From positions 1-5,997 of the forward strand of contig MWEV01000015.1 of the NCBI GenBank assembly GCA_002071245.1: a DNA stretch of 5,997 bases. The letters are read 5' to 3'. A program made the position numbers and the translations under genes. The notes below the pieces were generated by a model that worked only from the letters and a program-made list of their open reading frames with translations, was not told the DNA's origin and searched no databases. Positions within the stretch are counted from its first letter, which is position 1. Each line of letters starts with the position of its first letter. Positions 1-5,748 of this stretch are shown one piece after another. The DNA is from Deltaproteobacteria bacterium ADurb.Bin026 (GTDB lineage: Bacteria; Desulfobacterota; Syntrophorhabdia; Syntrophorhabdales; Syntrophorhabdaceae).

Positions 1-240
1 GACGTCCGGGTATTTTTCTTCGGCTGCAGTTTCTGCGTCCGGCGAAAGCGATGATGTATTATTCAACAAGAAATGGTGAATATAGAGTTTAACAGCGTTA
101 TCGGCCTGTTCGAATTGCCAATCTTGCAGTCTTTCGTCTTTCCTCAGAGCATCAAGGAACATTTGTATTCTTAAATCCAATGGCTTGTCCTACTGTGTAT
201 TGGAAAACCGCAGGAACTTGCTGACCCTGCGATAAACTTT
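1..240 (-). pseudogene. integron-integrase-like tyrosine recombinase, N-terminal part, disrupted (partial)
   Basis: Reading the minus strand from 240 to the left edge gives one frame broken only by an amber codon (TAG, complement of 190-192). Before the stop it reads KVYRRVSKFLRFSNTQ. After it comes DKPLDLRIQMFLDALRKDE, followed by a segment containing LQDWQFEQADNAVKLY and then HHFLL. The pattern of Y-x3-V-x2-FL-x-F, then a WQ-x2-QA-x2-AV-x-LY helix, matches the SAM-like N-terminal core-binding domain of tyrosine recombinases, in particular environmental integron integrases. No good start codon exists: the frame has TGA at 247-249 and TAA at 259-261, while a neighbouring frame (TTG at 252-254, LSEFQKF) looks like the original N-terminus, suggesting a frameshift or small deletion. 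The catalytic domain lies outside the window. Its divergent orientation beside attC-bearing cassettes is the usual intI position. A shortened protein starting at ATG 160-162 is possible but would lack the first helices. Family call is from memory of motifs, not a search. Confidence 0.65.
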
Positions 241-483
241 TGAAATTCAGACAAAATGTTATTTATCTCTCCACCCCCGATGATGGAAATTATTCAGCCT
301 AATCATCGCTTGCCAATAATCAATGTTTATACATAGTACACTTTTGTTGATAATAACCATATTATACGTATATAATTCAATAATAATTGTTTGATTTTAT
401 TAAGTTATTGGTGTAGAAATTAGGTATTGAATCAATGGTGCTGTTTGAAATAAAGCGGGATTATTTATTACGTATATTAATTG
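241..483. other. attI: attI / leader region between intI remnant and first cassette
   Basis: This AT-rich stretch has no convincing gene on either strand and lies where attI should be: between the divergent integrase and the first cassette boundary. It ends in TTAATTG, and the G at 483 begins the core GTTAGCA (483-489), a 5 of 7 match to GTTRRRY. The bases TTAGC from 484 belong to cassette 1, because they complement the R'' box of attC1. The element TACGTATAT followed by TAATTGTT occurs at 365-391 and again, shortened, at 469-485. Paired direct repeats are known as integrase-binding sites in attI1, so these are candidates here. attI sequences differ between integron classes, so placement rests on context rather than similarity. 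Confidence 0.6.
347..376 (+). promoter_or_regulatory. probable cassette promoter (Pc-like), sigma-70 type
   Basis: TTGATA at 347-352 matches 5 of 6 bases of the -35 consensus. TATAAT at 371-376 is a perfect -10 box, with an 18-base spacer. Transcription would start near 383 and run rightward through the first cassette, about 130 bases before the first start codon. This is the role of Pc in integrons, here lying in the leader and not inside intI. The region is AT-rich, so a chance match is possible. TATAAT also occurs on the minus strand at 361-366, where a promoter for the integrase could lie, but its -35 is poor. Confidence 0.55.
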
Positions 484-485
484 TT
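365..485 (+). repeat. imperfect direct repeat in the attI region (365-391 and 469-485)
   Basis: TACGTATAT is found at 365-373 and at 469-477. Each copy is followed by TAATTGTT (384-391 and 478-485). The first copy carries ten extra bases between the two halves. The second copy runs exactly into the G^TT crossover of cassette 1. This looks like a duplicated integrase-binding or core site, though AT-rich DNA can produce short repeats by chance. Confidence 0.4.
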
Positions 486-509
486 AGCAAAGAGAGAAAC
501 TGAAAATAT

Positions 510-1505
510 ATGACACGATACACAGATGCAGAAGCAGCCAGGGCAATAATCGCCGTCCTGCATGACTCCCGGTGGGTAGGAGCTGGTTTAGCTCAAGCGT
601 ACCTATGGGCAATCAATGGGGACAGAGCTACTGAAGACATTGCACGGTACCTCTACGAGCTGAACTGCTATTCCTTGGCGAAGGCAAAGGAACTTGTTCC
701 CACATTGGCCAAGGATGGCTTTCTCAGTCACATCAAAGCCCGCACCAAGACTGGGTCGGCCGAGAATCCCATCACCAAAATGTTCCCTGCTGCAATCACC
801 GAGCAGCGCTTTCTTGAACAAGTTGATGCACTTCGAGCCAAGCGCGGAACGGTCGATTACGAAGATGACCGGGAATCAGGTCACACGCTCGTTGATTTCA
901 CATTAACCGAAAGCGGTCTTCGCCTTCCGATCAATGTGAAGAACGCGGGAACTCGTTTCGAGAGCGCAAAGCAACTCGTGGGACTAGAGCCAGACGACTG
1001 CATACCCATTCCCGTATACAAGGCGTACGATGCAATAGAAAAGGAACCGAATCTCTTATATGCGGTTGCCGTTGACTACGGCCTCGTGGATTCCATTAAT
1101 GCCCACCTGATTCCCTTGTTTGACGAAAACGAGGCTATCGTGTGGAGAATTTTGAACGACTATTCCGGAACTCGCATCCGTGACGCCGAGGATAAGTTTG
1201 TCTATGGCATTACCACCAGACATTGGGATAGCATCCGGGAGGGTTTTGCCGATCCTGAATTTCGACTGGTCTCTGCACGGAAATCCATTCGGATACTCCA
1301 GAATCAACCCAAGAGAACGCCTGGCATCGGCCTTAGAGCATGGGGGACAGGGGCAAGCGCTGAAGTCAATGTGCACATATCCATAGCGGGAGAAACAAAG
1401 CCTTGGAGAGAAATCTTCGACCGGATTGTCCAAAACAGTCTCGGGGACATCATTGAGGCAATCAACCGAAAGAAGACAGAGGTGGTCCATGACCCCGAGA
1501 TCTGA
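510..1505 (+). CDS. putative type II restriction endonuclease, PD-(D/E)xK-like
   Basis: The 331-residue protein lies directly upstream of, and overlaps by 17 bases, a cytosine-5 DNA methyltransferase, the classic arrangement of a restriction enzyme with its protecting methylase. Residues about 25-80 look like a winged helix (YLYELNCYS, LVPTLAKDGFLSHIK), which may help bind DNA. The best nuclease candidate is D129 followed by N142-V-K144 at the end of a predicted strand (LRLPINVKNAG), a PD-(D/E)xK-type core with N in place of the second acidic residue. E98 or E103 could supply an upstream acid. No signal peptide or membrane segment is seen. The start is ATG 510, with only a weak purine-rich stretch (490-497) as ribosome binding site. 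I do not recognise the family or the DNA target; the role is inferred mainly from the neighbour. In the host it would cut unmethylated invading DNA. An unrelated DNA-binding protein is less likely. Confidence 0.7.
   Translation: MTRYTDAEAARAIIAVLHDSRWVGAGLAQAYLWAINGDRATEDIARYLYELNCYSLAKAKELVPTLAKDGFLSHIKARTKTGSAENPITKMFPAAITEQRFLEQVDALRAKRGTVDYEDDRESGHTLVDFTLTESGLRLPINVKNAGTRFESAKQLVGLEPDDCIPIPVYKAYDAIEKEPNLLYAVAVDYGLVDSINAHLIPLFDENEAIVWRILNDYSGTRIRDAEDKFVYGITTRHWDSIREGFADPEFRLVSARKSIRILQNQPKRTPGIGLRAWGTGASAEVNVHISIAGETKPWREIFDRIVQNSLGDIIEAINRKKTEVVHDPEI
1479..1485 (+). promoter_or_regulatory. ribosome binding site deciding the methyltransferase start
   Basis: GAGGTGG lies just before ATG 1489, with six bases between GAGG and the start codon. 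It sits inside the end of the endonuclease gene. It supports 1489 over the in-frame ATG at 1426, which would add 21 residues (MSKTVSGTSLRQ...) that have no place in the family, since motif I normally begins close to the N-terminus. Confidence 0.6.
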
Positions 1506-2730
1506 CTTACAGGTCGTAAGCCTTTTCTCAGGCTGTGGCGGCCTTGACTATGGATTCGAGGCAGCGGGGTATTGCATCCGCTTTTCAAACGATTTTGACA
1601 AGTTCTCCTGCCAGACCCTCCGACTGAATCGTCGGGAGAATGTATGTCATGCCCCAATCGAGGATATCAGCACTTCAGAAGTCAAGAAAATCATCGGATC
1701 AGGAACGGGTGCCTGTGATGTCCTGATCGGGGGCCCCCCCTGTCAACCATTCTCCAAATCGGCGTACTGGAGCAAAGGCGATACGCTTCGTCTGAATGAC
1801 CCCCGTGCGAACACGCTTGAGCAGTACTTCCGTTTTGTGGAGGAGTTGCATCCACAGGCGTTCTTGTTGGAGAATGTCCATGGACTGAACTATAACGGCA
1901 AGGAAGAGGGCTTCCTGTTCATCATGGAACGGATCAGGGACATCAATGTAAAGACAGGTGACCACTACGTGCCATCTTGGGCTGTGCTGAATGTTGCTGA
2001 CTATGGCGTACCTCAGCTACGGGTGCGGTTTTTCCTCATTGCTTCGCGGCGAGGGGGTCAGTTCCGCTTTCCCGCCCCGACGCACATCCCGTCCGAAGAA
2101 GCCGAGTCCTCCCTTTTTGGAAGCATGGGCATAGAACCTTATGTTTCGGCGTGGGAAGCAATCGGCTACATTCCCCTTGATACGCGACAGAACCTTAAGC
2201 TGGGGGGGAGGTGGGCTGATTTGCTGCCCTCGATTCCAGAGGGGGAAAATTATCTCTGGCATACTGACCGCAAGGGTGGACTGCCACTGTTTGGATGGCG
2301 CACTCGCTATTGGAGCTTTCTGTTGAAGCTGTCTAAAAAACTGCCAAGTTGGACGATTCAGGCACAGCCGGGATCAGCCATTGGCCCGTTTCACTGGAGC
2401 AATAGAAAGCTTTCCTGGCAGGAGATGGCTGCTATACAAACATTTCCCAAGACCTTTGTCATCGATGCCCCGAGAACGGAGGTACAAAGACAAATTGGAA
2501 ATGCCGTTCCGTCGCTTATTGCTGAGATTCTTGCACGTCAAATCTCCGCTCAAGTTTTTGACAAGCACATTACAGGTCAGCCCGCGCTTTCTGTTTCCCG
2601 TTGCGGTACAATCCCGGAACCAGAATCCATCGAACCGGTGCCTGCGAAATACATGTGTCTTGTTGGTGAACATGAAGCCCACCCTGGAACTGGCAAAGGT
2701 AACAGTTACAAAACAGGAACAGATGGCTAA
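1489..2730 (+). CDS. DNA (cytosine-5-)-methyltransferase of a type II R-M system
   Basis: This protein transfers a methyl group from S-adenosylmethionine to carbon 5 of cytosine in a specific DNA site, protecting host DNA from the partner endonuclease. The 413 residues show the C5 methylase motifs in order: motif I VSLFSGCGGLDYGF (10-23, SAM binding), motif IV GGPPCQPFSK (81-90) with catalytic C85, motif VI LLENV (126-130), motif VIII QLRVR (176-180), a target recognition region about 190-305, motif IX RKLSWQEMAAIQTFP (306-320) and motif X QIGNAVP (335-341). A C-terminal tail ends with GEHEAHPGTGKG. All catalytic motifs are intact, so it should be active. The recognition region (LFGWRTRYWSFLLKL, WTIQAQPG, GPFHW) is distinctive, but I cannot assign a target from it. 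The start overlaps the upstream gene, implying translational coupling. The TAA stop (2728-2730) lies within the R'' box of attC1. Confidence 0.96.
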   Translation: MTPRSDLQVVSLFSGCGGLDYGFEAAGYCIRFSNDFDKFSCQTLRLNRRENVCHAPIEDISTSEVKKIIGSGTGACDVLIGGPPCQPFSKSAYWSKGDTLRLNDPRANTLEQYFRFVEELHPQAFLLENVHGLNYNGKEEGFLFIMERIRDINVKTGDHYVPSWAVLNVADYGVPQLRVRFFLIASRRGGQFRFPAPTHIPSEEAESSLFGSMGIEPYVSAWEAIGYIPLDTRQNLKLGGRWADLLPSIPEGENYLWHTDRKGGLPLFGWRTRYWSFLLKLSKKLPSWTIQAQPGSAIGPFHWSNRKLSWQEMAAIQTFPKTFVIDAPRTEVQRQIGNAVPSLIAEILARQISAQVFDKHITGQPALSVSRCGTIPEPESIEPVPAKYMCLVGEHEAHPGTGKGNSYKTGTDG

Positions 2731-2797
2731 CCATGCCATGCACACGGACGGGAATTCCACTGCGCTCCATTCCCGCCGGTGATGGCCACAGTTGGCA
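2725..2797 (+). other. attC: attC recombination site of cassette 1
   Basis: The site has R'' GGCTAAC (2725-2731), L'' GCCATGCAC (2735-2743), a central hairpin CGGGAAT (2749-2755) with ATTCCCG (2769-2775), L' GTGATGGC (2779-2786) and R' GTTGGCA (2791-2797). The left arm pairs with the right along its length, leaving G2740, A2744 and A2748 unpaired. Such extrahelical bases give attC its strand specificity. Short unpaired spacers (2732-2734 and 2787-2790) separate R and L boxes. R'' pairs better with the start of cassette 1 (GTTAGC, 483-488) than with the adjacent R', as expected after insertion of another cassette. Confidence 0.85.
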
Positions 2798-3684
2798 GTA
2801 AGGAATTTGGACTGAGGTAGATGAAATCTCTTCTGGATGCGGCAAGAGTCTTCTTGATTGAATCTTTGCAGAATTTCGATAAGGGCAAGTTGCAGTTTTC
2901 GATCCTTCATGCCGTTACTGCTACGGAGCTGTTACTGAAAGAACGTTTATCGAAAATCCATCCAAACCTTATCTACAACAAGATCGATTCACGACAGGTT
3001 GTTAGGGAAAATACTGTTGGGCTGAGAGATTTGCCCCAAAGACTAATAAATCTCGGGGTCAAGCTGTCTGAGGAGGAGACAGATATTATTGTGAAAGTGG
3101 CGAAATGGCGACATGAGATCGTTCATCATATGCCCACGTACACAGAGGAGCATGCGATCATAAGCCTCGGACTGCTTTACGATTTTCTTTCACGCTTTAT
3201 CGAGCGTGAAATGCATCTTGCTTTCAACGACATAATCCCCAAGAGTTTGTACAAAACCGCAAACCGTTTACTTAAAGGGTGGGAGCGAGTGGGGAAAAAG
3301 GCGAGAGAAAAAGCCGAAGCCGAAGGTTATATCGTTGATCCGTCTATGGAATGCCCTGAGTGCGGCGGGATTGGCGTCGTGACAATACACGGAGATAAAG
3401 CATTTTGTCATCTTTGCGGCTCATATCTCCATTTTGGAGATTGTCCGCTCTGTCATAAGCCCGCTTTGCACATCGGTTTGTATTTTGACGACAGGGTGTA
3501 TCATCCGAAGTGTGCTGACAGGATGATTCAAGATCATTTTGAAACGTTTAGATCTGACTTGAATGAGCGTCAGAAAGACGAATGGAGTTCAGTGTTAACA
3601 CCGGATGTAAACCGAGAATAAGACCGCCAACAAGGCGCTGAACCGGACGTGGCAATAAAGCGCGCCACGCCGGTTAGCTCGTCG
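2792..3684 (+). mobile_element. integron gene cassette 2: HEPN-zinc ribbon gene
   Basis: The 893-base cassette is bounded by the crossover in attC1 (G2791^TT) and that in attC2 (G3684^TT). Its start, read as GTTGGC (2791-2796), is the exact reverse complement of GCCAAC (3626-3631), the R'' box of its own attC. One gene fills it, with a leader of 29 bases and only three bases between the stop codon and the attC. This is a textbook compact cassette. Confidence 0.85.
2821..3621 (+). CDS. HEPN-like domain protein with C-terminal zinc ribbons, putative RNase
   Basis: The 266-residue protein has a helical N-terminal half (about 1-135). Helix 1-2 carries ILHAVTATELLLKERL with E36, and a later helix carries KWRHEIVHH, giving R97-H98-x3-H102. 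This fits the HEPN motif R-(N/D/H)-x3-H, the metal-independent RNase active site found in many toxins and anti-phage proteins. A lysine and glutamate-rich linker (about 150-170) follows. Two cysteine modules come next: C178-x2-C181 with C196-x2-C199, a zinc ribbon, and C208-x2-C211 with H228 and C231, a second likely zinc site. These may bind nucleic acid or a partner protein. I do not recognise a named family. No antitoxin partner is visible in the cassette, so it is either self-contained or controlled by infection. ATG 2821 is fixed by a TAG directly upstream; GAGG at 2814-2817 is an unusually close ribosome site. Defence role is inferred from domain and context. Confidence 0.7.
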   Translation: MKSLLDAARVFLIESLQNFDKGKLQFSILHAVTATELLLKERLSKIHPNLIYNKIDSRQVVRENTVGLRDLPQRLINLGVKLSEEETDIIVKVAKWRHEIVHHMPTYTEEHAIISLGLLYDFLSRFIEREMHLAFNDIIPKSLYKTANRLLKGWERVGKKAREKAEAEGYIVDPSMECPECGGIGVVTIHGDKAFCHLCGSYLHFGDCPLCHKPALHIGLYFDDRVYHPKCADRMIQDHFETFRSDLNERQKDEWSSVLTPDVNRE

Positions 3685-3690
3685 TTAGGC
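3625..3690 (+). other. attC: attC recombination site of cassette 2
   Basis: This is the clearest attC in the window. R'' is CGCCAAC (3625-3631) and R' is GTTAGGC (3684-3690), a perfect GTTRRRY. L'' GCTGAACCGG (3637-3646) pairs with CCGGTTAGC (3670-3678) except for G3640. The stem then continues as CGTGGC (3648-3653) with GCCACG (3664-3669), leaving A3647 out. The two bulged bases are six pairs apart, the same spacing as in well-known resistance-cassette attC sites. Five-base unpaired spacers (3632-3636, 3679-3683) flank the L boxes. A ten-base loop closes the hairpin. Confidence 0.92.
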
Positions 3691-3738
3691 TACAAGAATA
3701 GCCATAGAACTACAGCGGTGGCGGAGCAAGAGAAGAGA

Positions 3739-3760
3739 CCAGTTTACAGTTGACAACTGG
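3739..3760 (+). promoter_or_regulatory. inverted repeat just upstream of the cassette 3 ribosome binding site
   Basis: CCAGTT (3739-3744) can pair with AACTGG (3755-3760). Alternatively CAGTT (3747-3751) can pair with AACTG (3755-3759) around a three-base loop. The two hairpins exclude each other and end one base before the ribosome binding site AAAGGAGGG. It could be an operator or an RNA switch over the site, or chance. The repeat contains a perfect TTGACA (3750-3755), but no -10 box follows. Confidence 0.3.
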
Positions 3761-3761
3761 C

Positions 3762-3770
3762 AAAGGAGGG
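3762..3770 (+). promoter_or_regulatory. strong ribosome binding site for the DUF262 gene
   Basis: AAAGGAGGG contains a perfect AGGAGG (3764-3769), seven bases before TTG 3777. This sets the start at 3777 and not at the in-frame TTG 3750, which has no ribosome site and would translate through this very sequence. Confidence 0.8.
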
Positions 3771-3776
3771 AATCAA

Positions 3777-5696
3777 TTGAAATCAGACGATATTACGGTT
3801 CAGCAACTTTTCCAGGATCGCCGGCAGTATATGGTCCCCTTTTATCAGCGTGCCTATGTCTGGACACGCTCCGGTCAATGGGAACAACTTTGGGACGATA
3901 TCCGTGTGAAGGCAGAGGCCCGGCTCATTGGCAGCAAAAACGGCCCACACTTCCTTGGCGCTGTTGTTCTTGACCCCCAGCCCAGAGACGGCTTGATCGG
4001 TGTTGACACATTGCACATTATCGATGGCCAGCAACGACTGGCGACACTGCAATTTATCTTAAAATCCGTTCTATTGCTACTGCGGTCGGTGAATTCAGCG
4101 GCAATTGCCGAGATAGTGGCAGGTAGTCTCAAGAACAGCAATCCCGACACGATGCGGAATCCGAAGATCGAAATATTTAAAGTATGGCCAACATTTCGTG
4201 ACCGTGATGACTATCGATCGGCTCTTGAGGCTGAAGATCGTGATGCACTGCGGGCTGTTTTCCCCAAGAGTTTTACCCAGCGAGGTGAATTTCGCAGAAT
4301 TGGGATTCACCATCCGCCGGCACTTGAGGCAATTTGGTATTTTACCGCATGTTTTGAAAAATGGATTGCTGAAGGTACTCATGAAGAGAGATCGACACGA
4401 TGCGAAACACTTGCTACGTCTATTTTGCAGGACTTGAAAATTGTGTCAATTGTCTTGGATAATAATGATGATGCTCAAGTAATCTTTGAAACTTTGAACG
4501 GACGTGGCGCGCAACTCCATTCGACAGACTTGATACGGAATTTTATCTTTATGAGGGCGGACAGAGAGAATGCAGATTCCAAGACGTTTTACGACACTCT
4601 GTGGCAAAAATTCGAACAGAGTTGTTGGAACGAGGAGCAGAAGCGTGGCCGTCTGCGGAAACAGAGATTGGAATGGTTCATCCATGCTGCCCTTCAAGCA
4701 GAACTCAGTGAGGAAATCGATTTGGGAAGATTGTATTTTGAATACCGACGGTATGTTTTCAATGGCCTTGAACCAAAGACGGCGGAGTATCAGTTAAATG
4801 TTCTTTCAAAATACGCTATTCCTTATTGCGCACTGGTGGATGGCAAGATGGACAGCAGTCCCATATCGAGATTCGGATGGCGAATCGCACCATTCGATAT
4901 CACAACGGTGCAACCGCTAGCCCTGAAGATTGGCATAGAATCGCTTTCATCTGATGAGCAGGGTGAAATGCTCGATATTATAGTTTCTTACATAGTTCGC
5001 CGTGCAATTTGCGGCCTTACACCAAAGAACTACAATAACGTTTTCATATCAATCCTCCGCAGTCTATCAAAGACGGGCACATCTCTGCTGATGCTGCGAA
5101 AATCCTTTGAGTCGCTCAAAGGAGAAGCATCCCGTTGGCCAACCGACTCAGAGTTCCGAAACGCCTGTATCAACGCACCGCTCTATCCTGGAAGATTGGA
5201 TGCCTCCAAAATGCGTGCGATCCTAACTGAACTTGAATTAGAAATTCGAAAAACGGTAAAAACGGAAGGCGTGATTGCGCAGAATTTTGGCCAACTCGAC
5301 ATTGATCATATAATGCCCCAAAGATGGTTCGAACATTGGCCGTTACCGGATGGAAGCAAAGCAACATGGAGCGATGATAATAGTGTCGAGATTAAGAAAC
5401 TCTCTGGTCAGCAGTTGAATGAAAGAGAAACGGCAATATCGACGAGAAGAGAGAAAATACCGACACTGGGCAATTTGACGTTGCTCAATCTAAGCGTCAA
5501 CCGCGAGGCGCAACACAAGGCGTTTAAAACAAAAAGGGATTTGCTACTTGCTAACACTACGCTGAGGCTTAATATTCCTTTGCTTGGTTATCAAAACGAT
5601 GGTTGGACTGAAGAAACCATAAAAATTCGTGGAGAAGTTTTGGCAGATGTAGCTCTTCGGGTGTGGCCTGGGCCAGACCCCGAGAACCTTTCTTGA
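3777..5696 (+). CDS. DUF262 / DUF1524 (HNH) protein, GmrSD-type modified-DNA restriction enzyme
   Basis: The 639-residue protein joins the two halves of GmrSD-type type IV systems in one chain. The N-terminal DUF262 domain, a ParB-like nucleotidase fold, shows VPFYQRAYVW (20-29), HFLGAVVL (58-65) and IDGQQR (82-87), the nucleotide-binding signature. A long helical middle part follows (about 120-490). The C-terminal DUF1524 domain is an HNH-type nuclease with IDHIMPQ (509-515, H511 the likely general base) and LGNLTLLN (564-571, N566) plus N575. Family members cut DNA carrying modified cytosines, such as phage hydroxymethylated or glucosylated DNA, driven by nucleotide hydrolysis. Length and both active sites are normal, so it should be functional. 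Start is TTG 3777. The gene stands alone in its cassette, as a single-chain enzyme can. It complements the upstream R-M system, which attacks unmodified DNA. It must tolerate the cytosine-5 methylation made by the neighbour. Other DUF262 proteins target phosphorothioate DNA, so the substrate is open. Confidence 0.9.
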   Translation: MKSDDITVQQLFQDRRQYMVPFYQRAYVWTRSGQWEQLWDDIRVKAEARLIGSKNGPHFLGAVVLDPQPRDGLIGVDTLHIIDGQQRLATLQFILKSVLLLLRSVNSAAIAEIVAGSLKNSNPDTMRNPKIEIFKVWPTFRDRDDYRSALEAEDRDALRAVFPKSFTQRGEFRRIGIHHPPALEAIWYFTACFEKWIAEGTHEERSTRCETLATSILQDLKIVSIVLDNNDDAQVIFETLNGRGAQLHSTDLIRNFIFMRADRENADSKTFYDTLWQKFEQSCWNEEQKRGRLRKQRLEWFIHAALQAELSEEIDLGRLYFEYRRYVFNGLEPKTAEYQLNVLSKYAIPYCALVDGKMDSSPISRFGWRIAPFDITTVQPLALKIGIESLSSDEQGEMLDIIVSYIVRRAICGLTPKNYNNVFISILRSLSKTGTSLLMLRKSFESLKGEASRWPTDSEFRNACINAPLYPGRLDASKMRAILTELELEIRKTVKTEGVIAQNFGQLDIDHIMPQRWFEHWPLPDGSKATWSDDNSVEIKKLSGQQLNERETAISTRREKIPTLGNLTLLNLSVNREAQHKAFKTKRDLLLANTTLRLNIPLLGYQNDGWTEETIKIRGEVLADVALRVWPGPDPENLS

Positions 5697-5724
5697 GTTT
5701 GAGGAAGAAGCAGGGAAACTTGAA

Positions 5725-5739
5725 CCATGAACCTCATGG
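5725..5739 (+). repeat. short perfect hairpin after the cassette 3 gene
   Basis: CCATGA (5725-5730) and TCATGG (5734-5739) are exact inverted copies around ACC. It lies between the stop codon and attC3. No run of T follows, so it is not a standard intrinsic terminator. It could protect the mRNA end or be chance. Confidence 0.3.
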
Positions 5740-5748
5740 CACCGAAAG

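Larger units (their letters stand above)
484..2791 (+). mobile_element. integron gene cassette 1: type II restriction-modification pair
   Basis: The cassette runs from the crossover after G483 to the G of the R' box of attC1 at 2791, 2308 bases. Its first bases, read with the preceding G as GTTAGC, are the exact reverse complement of GCTAAC (2726-2731), the R'' box of its own attC. The excised circle would therefore have a fully paired R box. It holds two overlapping genes with a 26-base leader, and the methyltransferase stop codon lies inside attC1. Most integron cassettes hold one gene, so a complete two-gene cassette of this size is uncommon. Confidence 0.8.

Noticed and set aside
391..419. 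Second rightward promoter TTGATT-17-TAGAAA
   Set aside because: Only 4 of 6 matches in each box, within AT-rich DNA where such matches are common.
1426..1488. Upstream ATG for the methyltransferase
   Set aside because: It adds 21 residues with no family counterpart, lengthens the overlap with the endonuclease gene and has no good ribosome site.
1056..1490. Minus-strand open frame inside the endonuclease gene
   Set aside because: It is a shadow of the plus-strand coding region, with no domain or start signal of its own.
2749..2775. GC-rich hairpin as a rho-independent terminator
   Set aside because: No T run follows on either strand, and the pairing extends outward into L and R boxes, as in an attC. 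The same applies to the hairpins at 3625-3690 and 5749-5812.
2374..2910. Long minus-strand open frame across the methylase end, attC1 and the start of the HEPN gene
   Set aside because: It is antisense to two well-supported genes and crosses a recombination site; its product has no recognisable domain.
3670..3690. A stretch resembling a tRNA D-arm (GGTTAGCTCGTCGTTAGGC)
   Set aside because: No acceptor stem, anticodon arm or T-arm surrounds it, and it is fully explained as the L' and R' boxes of attC2.
3750..3755. Perfect TTGACA as the -35 box of a promoter for cassette 3
   Set aside because: No TATAAT-like sequence lies 16-18 bases downstream, and it would start transcription within the coding region.
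3750..3776. Start of the DUF262 gene at TTG 3750
   Set aside because: It would translate through the perfect AGGAGG at 3764-3769. TTG 3777 has ideal spacing from that site and gives the usual N-terminus of the family.
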